This document shows, piece by piece, positions 9,019 through 17,379 of a stretch of 64,000 nucleotides of DNA. This DNA comes from a virus. The stretch's first letter is position 1. Each line of letters starts with the position of its first letter. The stretch is taken from positions 1 through 64,000 of the IMG/VR virus record IMGVR_UViG_3300028178_000001. The stretch is one strand, 5' to 3'. The notes beneath the pieces were generated by a model. It ran no database searches. It was not told the origin of the DNA and worked only from the letters and a program-made list of their open reading frames with translations. Made by a program: the position numbers and the translations under genes.

Positions 9019-11420
9019 TGAAAACAAATATAAAAAACGGTTTAAAATTAAACGGCATCGAGTTATTAAGATTCCAAGAATTGATAAATCGCAATCATTA
9101 CAATGGGCTAGATGCTCTTGTTGAAACTTACGGATTATTGGTGAGCAAAACCGATATAAGCACTTACGGAGCAGAATGGTTGACACAAAAAGTAAGTGAT
9201 TGGTATCTTGAAATTAGCCCAGGGAAAGGCATAGTGAAAGGACCGGACGGGAATCCTCACAAGATAGCGTTGACATCTCCCTTTAGCATTGGAGTTTCAA
9301 CGTATTCAGCCGGAGAATATAAACTTTTGGTTAGCTTTGCGTCAACTAATTATGAAGAAGGAATAGTAAACATATCAAACGAAAGTGATATTGTTTATGG
9401 CGAACAGACAAAGTTTACAGAAATATTTGGAGTGAACAGAAAAATTATTATTAGCAATGTTGCTTACAATATTCTTTCGGTACAATCAGATAATCAACTA
9501 ACGTTAGAAGAATCTTATGTTGGGGCAGAGGTTATGGATGCACAGTTCAAAGTGGGAGGGTGGATTATTCCAGACCCGGGAGTAGCGGACAGCATAATTT
9601 ATGAATATGACACACTTGCTTTTAGATTAACAACCGGCGCACCAACGGCAATAGAATATAAACTTGCCGATATTGTGATAGGAGGAACAGAGATTGAAAG
9701 CGTTACAGACGCAAGATCGGTGAATATATTCAAGTTGTTTCTAAATACTCCAACAATTTTAGGAACACCGGCAAGCACATTCCAGGTTGGGGGGAGATAT
9801 GTTGAGTTGGAAGAGGATATCCCACAGCCTATTGTGAATTTAAGAATAACCGATATTACAGGGATTAAACTAACATATGTTGAAACTGCTGATAATATTA
9901 GAGATAAGATTAGCGATGAAGCCTTTTCTTATTCTGCCAATAAACTTAGGATATTTTTCAAGTGGGGATATGATGATGTAGTTGGAACCGGAGCGGTAAA
10001 CACTTTTACCATTACCAATAAAACTTTTACGCTAAATGAATTGGAAAATTATTTTATTTATATCCCTCTCTTGTCGAAAAAACTTCTTATTGAATCCAAC
10101 TTAGCAACGGTAGGCGGATCAACTGTTTTAACCGTTAAGGAAGAAGGGGGAGGAGATTGGGACGGAATCGGAGTAGTGGTTACATCCGAAAACCCGGTAA
10201 TAATTTACAATGGAGCGGATGAATATAATTTTGTAGTGGTTCCGCAGCTTAATTCGGTTTATGACTACGCCGGAGCAGTCGAAAAGAATATAAAATTTAC
10301 TTCGGGAAGAGCACAAAACATTACCCTAGACCTTGAAATCGGGACCAAATATCTTGTGAAAGCAAGAGCCGGTGCGAAAGGGAAATTTAATAATTTCGTT
10401 GAAATGAGCGCGGGTACTTTCACTAAATATTCCGCTAGTCAATCTTATGCGAAACCATTTTTAGTAAAGCATCCGGACATTCCAACTGCGGGAGCGGTTG
10501 GTTCTGTAGCAACAAGAAATGGTTTTAGGGTAGATATTTCGGGTTGGAGCGAAGCAGAGCAATTTGAGATTGTTTACACTACAAAGAACAGCGGTGCGAG
10601 TTTTACCGATGTTGAACAAGAGCATAGAACAATTTATAACAGTAAATATGCAGGGCATAAGTATTTAGATATTCCAACTTCCATAAGTGCAAATTATAAT
10701 ATTTCGGTAAGACCTTTAATAGCCGGTCAGCAAGTTTCAGCGCCATTAACCACAAGTGTGGTTTCGGGAAGTGCCGGAAATTTGCCAGGAGATCAAGTTA
10801 TTACAAGTGTCTATATTAATCACAGAACCTTTAGCGGTTCACTGAGTTGGAACAATTCGCTTGGTATTGGTACATTATCAACCGTGGTTACCCCGGCATC
10901 CGGTACGCAATCAGTAACAAGTTTGCCGGAATTAGAAGGCTGTATATTAACAGACAGCGCCGGGCATGATTTTATTATATCAAGCGTTCTTAGCAGTTTA
11001 TCTATTGAACTAAGTAATTTGGCTGGTGCAAGCTTTACACCGGCGGACGGAGCGTTTACAATTGGAGTAAGTGAAAGGGGAAGATTAGCATTCCAAAGCA
11101 ACAAGGCTACAATCGATTATGAGATTGTCCGTGTAGATATTGATTGCGACGTGAAAAGAGGCGAAAATCTAACGCTAAGAATTTATCAAATTGCAAATAA
11201 AGCGAGTTATGATTCAATCGTAATTACAACCGGGGATACACCGTTTACTATGGATTGCGATGTGCTGCTGTTAGGAGTGTTCGGAGATCGTAATTTAGCG
11301 ATAGATTTTTTTGATCCGGCAACTAGCGGAGCCTTAAACAAGGGATGTTTTTCCGGGCAAATTACGGTTTTTGCAAGACCCGTTTTTACCCGTATGGATG
11401 GACCAACGGTTGTACAATAG
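9018..11420 (+). CDS. Large tail/baseplate fibre protein
   Basis: 800 residues, almost all beta. The first 120 residues (NGIELLRFQELINRNHYNG) look like a baseplate-binding head. Next comes a small domain (VNISNESDIVYGEQTKFTEI...NRKIIISNVAYNILSVQSDN) of a type found in many phage tail proteins. Later repeats resemble fibronectin/Ig modules (residues about 480-580: DIPTAGAVGS, RVDISGWSEAEQFEI). The C-terminus has a LRIYQIANK strand region. Probably the proximal fibre or collar attached to the wedge, given its place after I. Exact function unknown. Confidence 0.5.
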   Translation: MKTNIKNGLKLNGIELLRFQELINRNHYNGLDALVETYGLLVSKTDISTYGAEWLTQKVSDWYLEISPGKGIVKGPDGNPHKIALTSPFSIGVSTYSAGEYKLLVSFASTNYEEGIVNISNESDIVYGEQTKFTEIFGVNRKIIISNVAYNILSVQSDNQLTLEESYVGAEVMDAQFKVGGWIIPDPGVADSIIYEYDTLAFRLTTGAPTAIEYKLADIVIGGTEIESVTDARSVNIFKLFLNTPTILGTPASTFQVGGRYVELEEDIPQPIVNLRITDITGIKLTYVETADNIRDKISDEAFSYSANKLRIFFKWGYDDVVGTGAVNTFTITNKTFTLNELENYFIYIPLLSKKLLIESNLATVGGSTVLTVKEEGGGDWDGIGVVVTSENPVIIYNGADEYNFVVVPQLNSVYDYAGAVEKNIKFTSGRAQNITLDLEIGTKYLVKARAGAKGKFNNFVEMSAGTFTKYSASQSYAKPFLVKHPDIPTAGAVGSVATRNGFRVDISGWSEAEQFEIVYTTKNSGASFTDVEQEHRTIYNSKYAGHKYLDIPTSISANYNISVRPLIAGQQVSAPLTTSVVSGSAGNLPGDQVITSVYINHRTFSGSLSWNNSLGIGTLSTVVTPASGTQSVTSLPELEGCILTDSAGHDFIISSVLSSLSIELSNLAGASFTPADGAFTIGVSERGRLAFQSNKATIDYEIVRVDIDCDVKRGENLTLRIYQIANKASYDSIVITTGDTPFTMDCDVLLLGVFGDRNLAIDFFDPATSGALNKGCFSGQITVFARPVFTRMDGPTVVQ

Positions 11421-11435
11421 AGAAAATTATAAATT

Positions 11436-12551
11436 ATGATCACACAATTTAATATAGCGGATACAGTTAAAATATTTGGTACAAAGCGTTATGGCAACGG
11501 TTCACCAAATATTGCTTGTTTGGTTATTTTGTTTAGCGAGGTTACGGGCTTAGAAGCAGCAAGAACTACAACAAACAAGTTAGGTTATTACGAGTTTGTG
11601 TTCAATATCTCCGGTTTTGTTTTCGGTAATTACCAGGTACAGTTTTACGGAAGTGACACGAAACAAAAGTGGACACCATTGGGAGATTGGGAGATAATTC
11701 AAATCGGTGACCCGAAGGAGACAACATTAGTTTTTAACCAGCTTCCAACGGTTGTAATAAGTGAAAGCACAACGGCACAAGATAAGACAGTCGACGTAAA
11801 TAAAAATGAAATGACAACTGTTAAAATTGATCTGAGCAATATTGACATAAAGAGTGGGGAAATAGCCTTGTTGATAGTTTTCTGTATGGAGCATACCGAA
11901 GGATTGACCGAAGAGCAGAGAGTTGAAAAACTGAGATTGTTCAGGAGTTTCAAAGTTCAAGCAATTGATGGAGTTACTGAGTACACATTTAAGAATGAGA
12001 TAAAACTTTATGATAAACCGTGTTATTATGATTTCAGGGTGCAGTTTATAGGCAGAAATTTACTCTATAGCCCGGATGCAGAGGGGAAACCAGCAAAGAT
12101 AGACTTGGATAACGTTGGGTTTGATGGTTTGGAAGATCTAACGGAATATTTCGGTGTTTATAATGCAAGGTTGATTAATGGGGTTGAGGGAGCAGATGCA
12201 GAAAGTATATTTGCTAAAATCGATTGGCTAGAGTTTAGAAATCAATCAAAAACGTATTTCGATGCGGCAAGAGAAGTTAGAAGCGGATTTGATGATAGCG
12301 TAAAAATGTTAACATATAATCAAACACGGCTAATAACTTCTTATGTTGTTTATCTGTTTGTGAGCGAGAGTAATACGTTGCCGGCAAATCTTTATCCCGG
12401 GAATGGAGATTTATGGTATTTCTGCGGAGAGTTTAGTTCGAACTCGGCAGAGATAAGATGCCCCGTTGGTAAATGGTGCGGGTTTTGGGTTGGATTTAGG
12501 CTAAGAGATGTTAAAGAAAGTGGAATCAATAAGAATATACTAAGTTATTAG
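11436..12551 (+). CDS. Tail fibre protein
   Basis: 371 residues. An N-terminal Ig-like domain (AARTTTNKLGYYEFVFNI...NYQVQFYG) is followed by two beta domains; the last 60 residues (YPGNGDLWYFCGEFSSNSAE) resemble the end of the next gene product. Both also share a D-V-FDG-x-x-DL pattern (LDNVGFDGLEDLTEY here, IDDVTFDGHPDLAEF there). They appear to be diverged paralogues, as expected for fibre parts. Receptor or structural role is inferred from position. Confidence 0.5.
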   Translation: MITQFNIADTVKIFGTKRYGNGSPNIACLVILFSEVTGLEAARTTTNKLGYYEFVFNISGFVFGNYQVQFYGSDTKQKWTPLGDWEIIQIGDPKETTLVFNQLPTVVISESTTAQDKTVDVNKNEMTTVKIDLSNIDIKSGEIALLIVFCMEHTEGLTEEQRVEKLRLFRSFKVQAIDGVTEYTFKNEIKLYDKPCYYDFRVQFIGRNLLYSPDAEGKPAKIDLDNVGFDGLEDLTEYFGVYNARLINGVEGADAESIFAKIDWLEFRNQSKTYFDAAREVRSGFDDSVKMLTYNQTRLITSYVVYLFVSESNTLPANLYPGNGDLWYFCGEFSSNSAEIRCPVGKWCGFWVGFRLRDVKESGINKNILSY

Positions 12552-12560
12552 GAGAAAGAG

Positions 12561-13505
12561 ATGTCAACAACAGACGGTTTTATAGGGATGTTTAGGGTAC
12601 CTGAACCAGGAGTAACTGTACCAAAAATTACAGACATTAGTGCCGCTACAATTGTAGTAACTGAGATTGTGGAACTCATAGGATCAAGAGCATTCCCTAG
12701 GGCTAAAATTGATATAGGTAATGTGGACATTGTGGAGGGAGCAATAACCGGCGTGTGCATTGAATATCAACTCAGTACGGGCACATGGCAGCCTGATGAG
12801 GTGACTATAGTATCGACATTTCCGGTTAGTTGGTCCGGCGCAGATCAAGGCGGAACATTTAAAATCGGGGGGATACAGTATGTGGAAGAAGGGTTAAATA
12901 GTGATTTCAGAGTTTACTTCATTAACACCGACGGAGAAAAAGCTGTAGATTTAGCAACAGGAAAAGTTATTGGAGTTGCTCCTACGGCAGGAGCTGGTTG
13001 GTTGGAAATTGATGATGTTACTTTTGATGGGCATCCGGATCTTGCAGAATTTCCGATGGTATTAGACTTGCGGGCAGTTAACGCTTCTAACACCGAAGGG
13101 ATTCTTTCTTTTACAACACCGGCGAACATTCCAAATTCCGGCATAATGAAGCTTGCATGGAAAGACATGAAGAGGGAGATAGCTAAAACTGCACATCCTA
13201 TGGCAAATGGGACAACTGCCAATGTACCGATTGAAGCCTGGAGAAAGTTTGACAAATATATTGTATTTATGTTCATAGCTGCTACCGGTATCCCTTCGAC
13301 CACATATCCGTGGAGTTCTGAAACTACCGGGACCTGGTATGCAGTAGCCGAAACGGCGAACAATTTTATTGATATAGATTGCCCTAAGAATAAAAAGATA
13401 TGTTTTTGTGTAGCTTGTAAATTGTGGTTGTCCGGAGATACTACTGTAATTGGTGGTACATCCACAACCGCAGCATTACCCAATATTGCATATGTAACAT
13501 ATTAA
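12561..13505 (+). CDS. Tail fibre protein with shared STTDGFIGMF N-terminus
   Basis: 314 residues, GGAGAAAG site before ATG. The first 11 residues (MSTTDGFIGMF) are encoded by a 33-base stretch identical to the start of the gene at 14022, after which the proteins are unrelated. The rest is beta-rich and paralogous in parts to the gene at 11436. The common N-terminal tag probably docks different fibres or chaperone-bound proteins on one baseplate site. Confidence 0.5.
   Translation: MSTTDGFIGMFRVPEPGVTVPKITDISAATIVVTEIVELIGSRAFPRAKIDIGNVDIVEGAITGVCIEYQLSTGTWQPDEVTIVSTFPVSWSGADQGGTFKIGGIQYVEEGLNSDFRVYFINTDGEKAVDLATGKVIGVAPTAGAGWLEIDDVTFDGHPDLAEFPMVLDLRAVNASNTEGILSFTTPANIPNSGIMKLAWKDMKREIAKTAHPMANGTTANVPIEAWRKFDKYIVFMFIAATGIPSTTYPWSSETTGTWYAVAETANNFIDIDCPKNKKICFCVACKLWLSGDTTVIGGTSTTAALPNIAYVTY
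12562..12594 (+). repeat. 33-bp direct repeat, copy 1 (fibre N-terminal tag)
   Basis: The 33 bases here are identical to 14023-14055. Both begin just inside a start codon (ATG 12561, TTG 14022) and encode STTDGFIGMF. Identity stops sharply after the tag. Nucleotide identity, not only protein similarity, points to recent duplication or gene conversion. Confidence 0.85.
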
Positions 13506-13525
13506 TAAGGTTAAGGAGAAATACA

Positions 13526-14020
13526 ATGGCTAATTTAAATTATGTGTTTTATACTAAGTTTTATAAAAGCGTTCCGTTATTTTTCATACAACAGAACAGT
13601 GAAGGAAAATATTATTCGGTTGCGTTAAATGATACAGAATATATTGTTTTGTTCCGTAACGAACACCAAGCAAAGTTATTCAGAAAAGAAATTGGCTTAG
13701 AAGAGAATTCAGTTATTCTCTCAAAGAAATTTGATGAGGAGAAGGCTATTTTAATAACTAATGTAAAGGGATTTATAAAGGATATAAAGTTAGAAGATGA
13801 AGAGGAAAACAAAATCCATCTAAATAATTTCTACAAGAGAAAGTTAAAGAGATTAGTGGAAAACTTGGATGCTGAGTATTCCGAGATCAAAGCTTTCCAT
13901 TTGGACGAGAATGAAAAAGAGCCAAGTGACAAGTATAAAAGCTTGCTGGTAAAAACAGTAGAAATTCAAGGAAGCATTTTCAAATTGAAAAAAGAATTTA
14001 ATTTTTTGTTAGAGGTGTAG
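13526..14020 (+). CDS. Hypothetical protein between fibre genes (possible fibre chaperone)
   Basis: 164 residues from ATG 13526, which has an AAGGAGAA site; in-frame sequence upstream is the shadow of the fibre gene. Mixed alpha/beta with a strongly charged helical second half (NNFYKRKLKRLVENLDAEYS). No domain recognised. Small charged proteins between fibre genes are often assembly chaperones. Codes right up to the TTG of the next fibre gene with one base between. Confidence 0.5.
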   Translation: MANLNYVFYTKFYKSVPLFFIQQNSEGKYYSVALNDTEYIVLFRNEHQAKLFRKEIGLEENSVILSKKFDEEKAILITNVKGFIKDIKLEDEEENKIHLNNFYKRKLKRLVENLDAEYSEIKAFHLDENEKEPSDKYKSLLVKTVEIQGSIFKLKKEFNFLLEV

Positions 14021-14021
14021 C

Positions 14022-15458
14022 TTGTCAACAACAGACGGTTTTATAGGGATGTTTAAAGTTGATAATACTGTTGTTGACTTGCAAAACAAAACCCAAAAAT
14101 TATCGGCCAGCGGCAATGTTGCAGCGCCAATACAAATAGCTACGGGGGGAAGATTTGAAACCGCAGTTTCTTCTGAAGTGACAGCCGCAGTTACAATACC
14201 TACTACAGGGACTGTAACAGTATTTTTAAATGACACTTCAAACTTCCCTCCAAGTGGGACAGCCAATGCGGAGACGGCAACCGGTTTACAAGCTTTTACC
14301 TATACAGGGAAAGATGATGAAATCTCCAAATTAACAGGATGCGTTACAACGGCATTGTTAGGAGGTGCTGTTCCATTAGCGGTTGGTGATACTATCACGA
14401 TAGGTTCTGCCCTTGGACTGCTTTATTCTTTAGGTTTGAAAGTGCTGAATGGGATAATAAAGGGGACTAAAATAATTGGTTCATCCTTAATAAGTTCTAT
14501 AATTGAAACCGGAGAATCCAGCAATAAAATAGGCTTATATAGTTCTGATAATTCTCTTAGGTTTTATACTTTTTACTATAATGGTTCTCCAATAACAATC
14601 AAAACATGGGATCTTGAATATCCGGGGTATTATGAACGAGGGATAAAAATGGTGAACCCTGCAAGCGGAACTATATTAATAAAAATAACCACCGGTGGAG
14701 ATGGAGCGGTCACTTATTTTGAAACTATCGAGATAAATTCATCGGTTCAAATAAATGGTGATTTGCATGTTGCGAATGAGTTAGCTGTCGGGGCTACAAA
14801 GTTTCTTGTAAATTCATCAGGACAAATAACTTTAGTAAATAATATTGGCCCAACGGCTAAAAAAGTATTAATAGGAGACGGGACAAGTTTTACCCCAAGG
14901 TTATTAGCTCTTGCAGATTTACCCGCAGTAACGGCTAACAAAGTTTTAATTTCTGATGCAAGCGGATATGTTACTACATCATCGGTTAGCAATGTTGCTC
15001 TCAGTTATTTAGATACAACGAGCAGCATACAAACACAATTGAACGGGAAAGTAAAGTCTTATGATGTTTATAATGGTTACTCTGAAGCTGCAACGGCGGA
15101 CAATGCAACGGCGGCAACTATTGGGATATGGTCACAGTCAACTGGCAAGGGGTTAAAATTAAGAACATTTTATCGACATAAAGTCGGGAATTTAAATTTA
15201 CGGATACTCGGGAATTTAGGAGGGGGGACAGAGGGAGTAATGGCAACGATGTATTTAAAGGTTGGGGCGCTAACTGAAGTTTCAGTCGCGTATAGTGTGC
15301 CGGCAGGGTTAGCTAATTCGCTTAAAAATGTTGTAGCCGGGGTAAGTGATTTAACAGATGGGAATGTTTATGAAATCTTAGTTTCTTTGGAGGATACATC
15401 AGTAGTTGGCAATGCTTATTTGAAAAAAGACATCGTCATTTCAGTAGAAAATTTTTAA
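14022..15458 (+). CDS. Tail fibre protein with shared STTDGFIGMF N-terminus
   Basis: 478 residues. Start is TTG 14022, fixed by the 33-base identity with the ATG start at 12561. Residues 60-90 (TGTVTVFLNDTSNFPPSGTA) and 240-290 (SVQINGDLHVANELAVGATK...LVNSSGQI) are of the phage tail-fibre shaft type, and the C-terminus is a beta domain. The shaft repeat with LADLPAVTANKVLISDASG is common in fibres of many phages. Likely a distal or alternative fibre on the same docking site as 12561. Confidence 0.6.
   Translation: MSTTDGFIGMFKVDNTVVDLQNKTQKLSASGNVAAPIQIATGGRFETAVSSEVTAAVTIPTTGTVTVFLNDTSNFPPSGTANAETATGLQAFTYTGKDDEISKLTGCVTTALLGGAVPLAVGDTITIGSALGLLYSLGLKVLNGIIKGTKIIGSSLISSIIETGESSNKIGLYSSDNSLRFYTFYYNGSPITIKTWDLEYPGYYERGIKMVNPASGTILIKITTGGDGAVTYFETIEINSSVQINGDLHVANELAVGATKFLVNSSGQITLVNNIGPTAKKVLIGDGTSFTPRLLALADLPAVTANKVLISDASGYVTTSSVSNVALSYLDTTSSIQTQLNGKVKSYDVYNGYSEAATADNATAATIGIWSQSTGKGLKLRTFYRHKVGNLNLRILGNLGGGTEGVMATMYLKVGALTEVSVAYSVPAGLANSLKNVVAGVSDLTDGNVYEILVSLEDTSVVGNAYLKKDIVISVENF
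14023..14055 (+). repeat. 33-bp direct repeat, copy 2 (fibre N-terminal tag)
   Basis: Identical to 12562-12594; see that entry. Here the repeat is joined to a TTG start instead of ATG and lies two bases after the stop of the upstream gene, with no clear ribosome site of its own. Confidence 0.85.
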
Positions 15459-15467
15459 AGGTGATTT

Positions 15468-16070
15468 ATGAAAAATGTAATATTAATTTGTTTGTTTGTT
15501 GTAATGGGAGTGTTGGGGTATTTGTATTTTGACAACCTTTCCTTACTTGACGATCAGGATTCTAAAATTGAGGCTCAACTTAAAGAGAATGCAAAAATTT
15601 CAGCAAAATATGATTCACTTACCAGGGCTAGAAAAGATAGCATTATAACGATAGACCATTATATTTACGCTGAAGGGAAAAAGAAAGAGGAAGCGAAGGA
15701 AGAGATACAAAACACATCCAATGTTGATAGTGTAATTGCTAATTATGAAAAGTACCGGCCCGGAGAAAGCGGGATGAAGGCAATCGACAGTAATAGTATT
15801 ACCATAAGCAAAGATGAGGCGAAATTTGCTACGGGAAAGTATATTGATTTGAATTTTCTTAACACTATTAAGGTGCCGGGCATTGAAGAAAAGATAGGGA
15901 TGCTGAAAAGGGTTGCAGATGATAGAGATTCAGTAATTTTTGTTAAAGATAATTCGATATCTCTTCTAATGGATGAGGTTAAAAACTTAACCCCATCATT
16001 TTGGAGTAAGGTGATTAAGTGGATAATAATACTTGGTTCTTTCGGGGCTGGTTATTTACTTGGGACATGA
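15468..16070 (+). CDS. Membrane protein, possible spanin/lysis-region protein
   Basis: 200 residues. One N-terminal membrane segment (VILICLFVVMGVLGYLYF, about residues 4-21), a long charged periplasmic helical part, then a second hydrophobic stretch at the very end (VIKWIIILGSFGAGYLLGT). GGTGATTT precedes the ATG. The last gene of the tail transcription unit is a common site for lysis genes, and an N-terminal anchor with coiled body resembles an inner-membrane spanin, but the second anchor is unusual. No endolysin lies beside it. Function uncertain. Confidence 0.45.
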   Translation: MKNVILICLFVVMGVLGYLYFDNLSLLDDQDSKIEAQLKENAKISAKYDSLTRARKDSIITIDHYIYAEGKKKEEAKEEIQNTSNVDSVIANYEKYRPGESGMKAIDSNSITISKDEAKFATGKYIDLNFLNTIKVPGIEEKIGMLKRVADDRDSVIFVKDNSISLLMDEVKNLTPSFWSKVIKWIIILGSFGAGYLLGT

Positions 16071-16336
16071 TTGCCCCATTTTGCCCCCGAACGGAGAAAC
16101 GGGAGAGGGAATAAGAGTTACTATATATTTATACTTATGTGTTAACGTTTAGAAATTTGGAATAAAACGTAATTTTCGATATTTTTGTGAGGCTTAAAAG
16201 ATACGAATTTTCTTGACGTGCAGAAGGTCATAGGTTCGAATCCTATAGAGCCCACAAAGGATAAGTTATTATAAAATAGACAATTAAAAGCTCTCACAAT
16301 CAAATCCATCTTTCTCGTTTGCCCCATTATTGCCCC
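16071..16336. other. attP region (integrase attachment site)
   Basis: A 256-base gap between the tail and integrase genes. It holds the 3' half of a tRNA gene (16213-16254) between two tandem pairs of TTGCCCC: 16071-16077 with 16081-16087, and 16319-16325 with 16330-16336. Spacing within pairs is 10-11 bases, one helical turn, like arm-type sites of tyrosine integrases. The right pair overlaps the end of the integrase gene. A minus-strand GTTAACACATAA lies at 16135-16146. Phage genes on both sides show this is attP and not attL or attR. Confidence 0.7.
16213..16254 (+). other. att core: 3' half of tRNA-Val(GAC)
   Basis: Reads as anticodon loop TTGACGT (anticodon GAC), 3' anticodon stem GCAGA, variable AGGTC, T-stem ATAGG / loop TTCGAAT / CCTAT, acceptor AGAGCCC and discriminator A. 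The 5' half is missing: upstream bases cannot form the D arm or pair with the anticodon or acceptor strands. Phages that integrate in the anticodon loop carry this piece so that the host tRNA is restored. Valine identity rests on the GAC triplet. Confidence 0.75.
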
Positions 16337-17379
16337 GCTTCTATTTGAAATGTAACCTTTTCTAAGTCTTTTCGCATCTCATCTGTACTAATTCTCCGGT
16401 AGTGTTTCGCAGCGGTTTCCGCTGAATGGCCTACTAATTCCGCAATGCTTTCCACCCGGGCAGATTGTTCGAATGCAATAGTTTCAAATGTTTTTCTAGG
16501 AGTACGAAGCGTATAGCCCTTGCCAGTGAGTTTAACATCTTTCCCCGCTAAAAATCTTCTAAATGCCGTTCCCATTTCATCCGTACTGGAATAGTTTATT
16601 ATTCTTCCATGTTTTACTTCTACAATTCTTTTTGCTAGAATTGGAAGAAGCTTGGAATGAATGGGCCGGATCTTCTCAATCTTACCTTTTTGGGAATAGT
16701 AAAGAAATATCCCCTTAACAAGGTCAATCTCTTTTACTTCAATTTTATAAATATCAGTAGGGCGTAAACCGGTATAGAAGAGCATATACATCATAGTTTG
16801 AAAATTCGTGTTTTTCTTTTGGAGAGCTGCAAATATTTTAGCAATATCTTCAGTTGAAAAAACAATTATTTTGGAGATCTTCGGGGAAGTGATAACATCT
16901 TTGTTCAACCTAAAAGCATTGGGGATATAACCGTACTCGAATAGGAAGTTTAGGAACCTCTTCATGTTCTTGCAGATGTTCGCTTTTGTGTTATGCGCGT
17001 ACTTCCATTCTTTAACTTCATTGAGAAAATCTTCTACGGAGTATTTTGTAAGTATCGAACAATCGGAATCCGGAGGAAAAGCTTTAATGAGCTTGGAGAA
17101 GAAATTATTATACTCATAAATAGTTTTACTGTTTTTCTGTTTATTGTTTCTTAGGTAATGATTGAATGCAGATTGGAGGGGAACGTTTGATGAGGGCAGC
17201 TGAGGATTTGCGGTTTTCTGCATCCGTTCATAATCGAAAATAGTTTGAAACTGACTTGCCAGGTGTTTATCCTCTTTGAGAATTCCGGTAGATTTTTCTA
17301 TCCGTTTCCCATCCTCGATATATCGAATATAAATATAGGGAGACCCCTTTTTATCAAACCGGAGTTTACTTTTGCTCAT
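16327..17379 (-). CDS. int: Tyrosine recombinase (phage integrase)
   Basis: 350 residues. N-terminal arm-binding part (KGSPYIYIRYIEDGKRI), a SAM-like core-binding domain (about 70-170), then the catalytic domain. Catalytic features: Arg in FYTGLRPTDIYKIEV, box II LRTPRKTFETIA (the usual His is replaced, the Arg kept), His in ELVGHSAETAAKHY, and nucleophile Tyr in KHYRRIS. It ends beside the attP core as temperate phage integrases do. It overlaps the upstream recombinase-like gene by 14 bases, so both are made from one message. Confidence 0.9.
   Translation of the reverse strand: MSKSKLRFDKKGSPYIYIRYIEDGKRIEKSTGILKEDKHLASQFQTIFDYERMQKTANPQLPSSNVPLQSAFNHYLRNNKQKNSKTIYEYNNFFSKLIKAFPPDSDCSILTKYSVEDFLNEVKEWKYAHNTKANICKNMKRFLNFLFEYGYIPNAFRLNKDVITSPKISKIIVFSTEDIAKIFAALQKKNTNFQTMMYMLFYTGLRPTDIYKIEVKEIDLVKGIFLYYSQKGKIEKIRPIHSKLLPILAKRIVEVKHGRIINYSSTDEMGTAFRRFLAGKDVKLTGKGYTLRTPRKTFETIAFEQSARVESIAELVGHSAETAAKHYRRISTDEMRKDLEKVTFQIEAGQ

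Noticed and set aside
12914-13483. 189-codon minus-strand frame
   Set aside because: Shadow of a fibre gene; no start signal.
16200-16256. Complete tRNA gene
   Set aside because: The acceptor 5' strand, D arm and 5' anticodon stem cannot be formed upstream.
16142-16327. 61-codon minus-strand frame containing GSIGFEPMTF
   Set aside because: It is the reverse translation of the tRNA half-gene in attP, a well-known source of false proteins.
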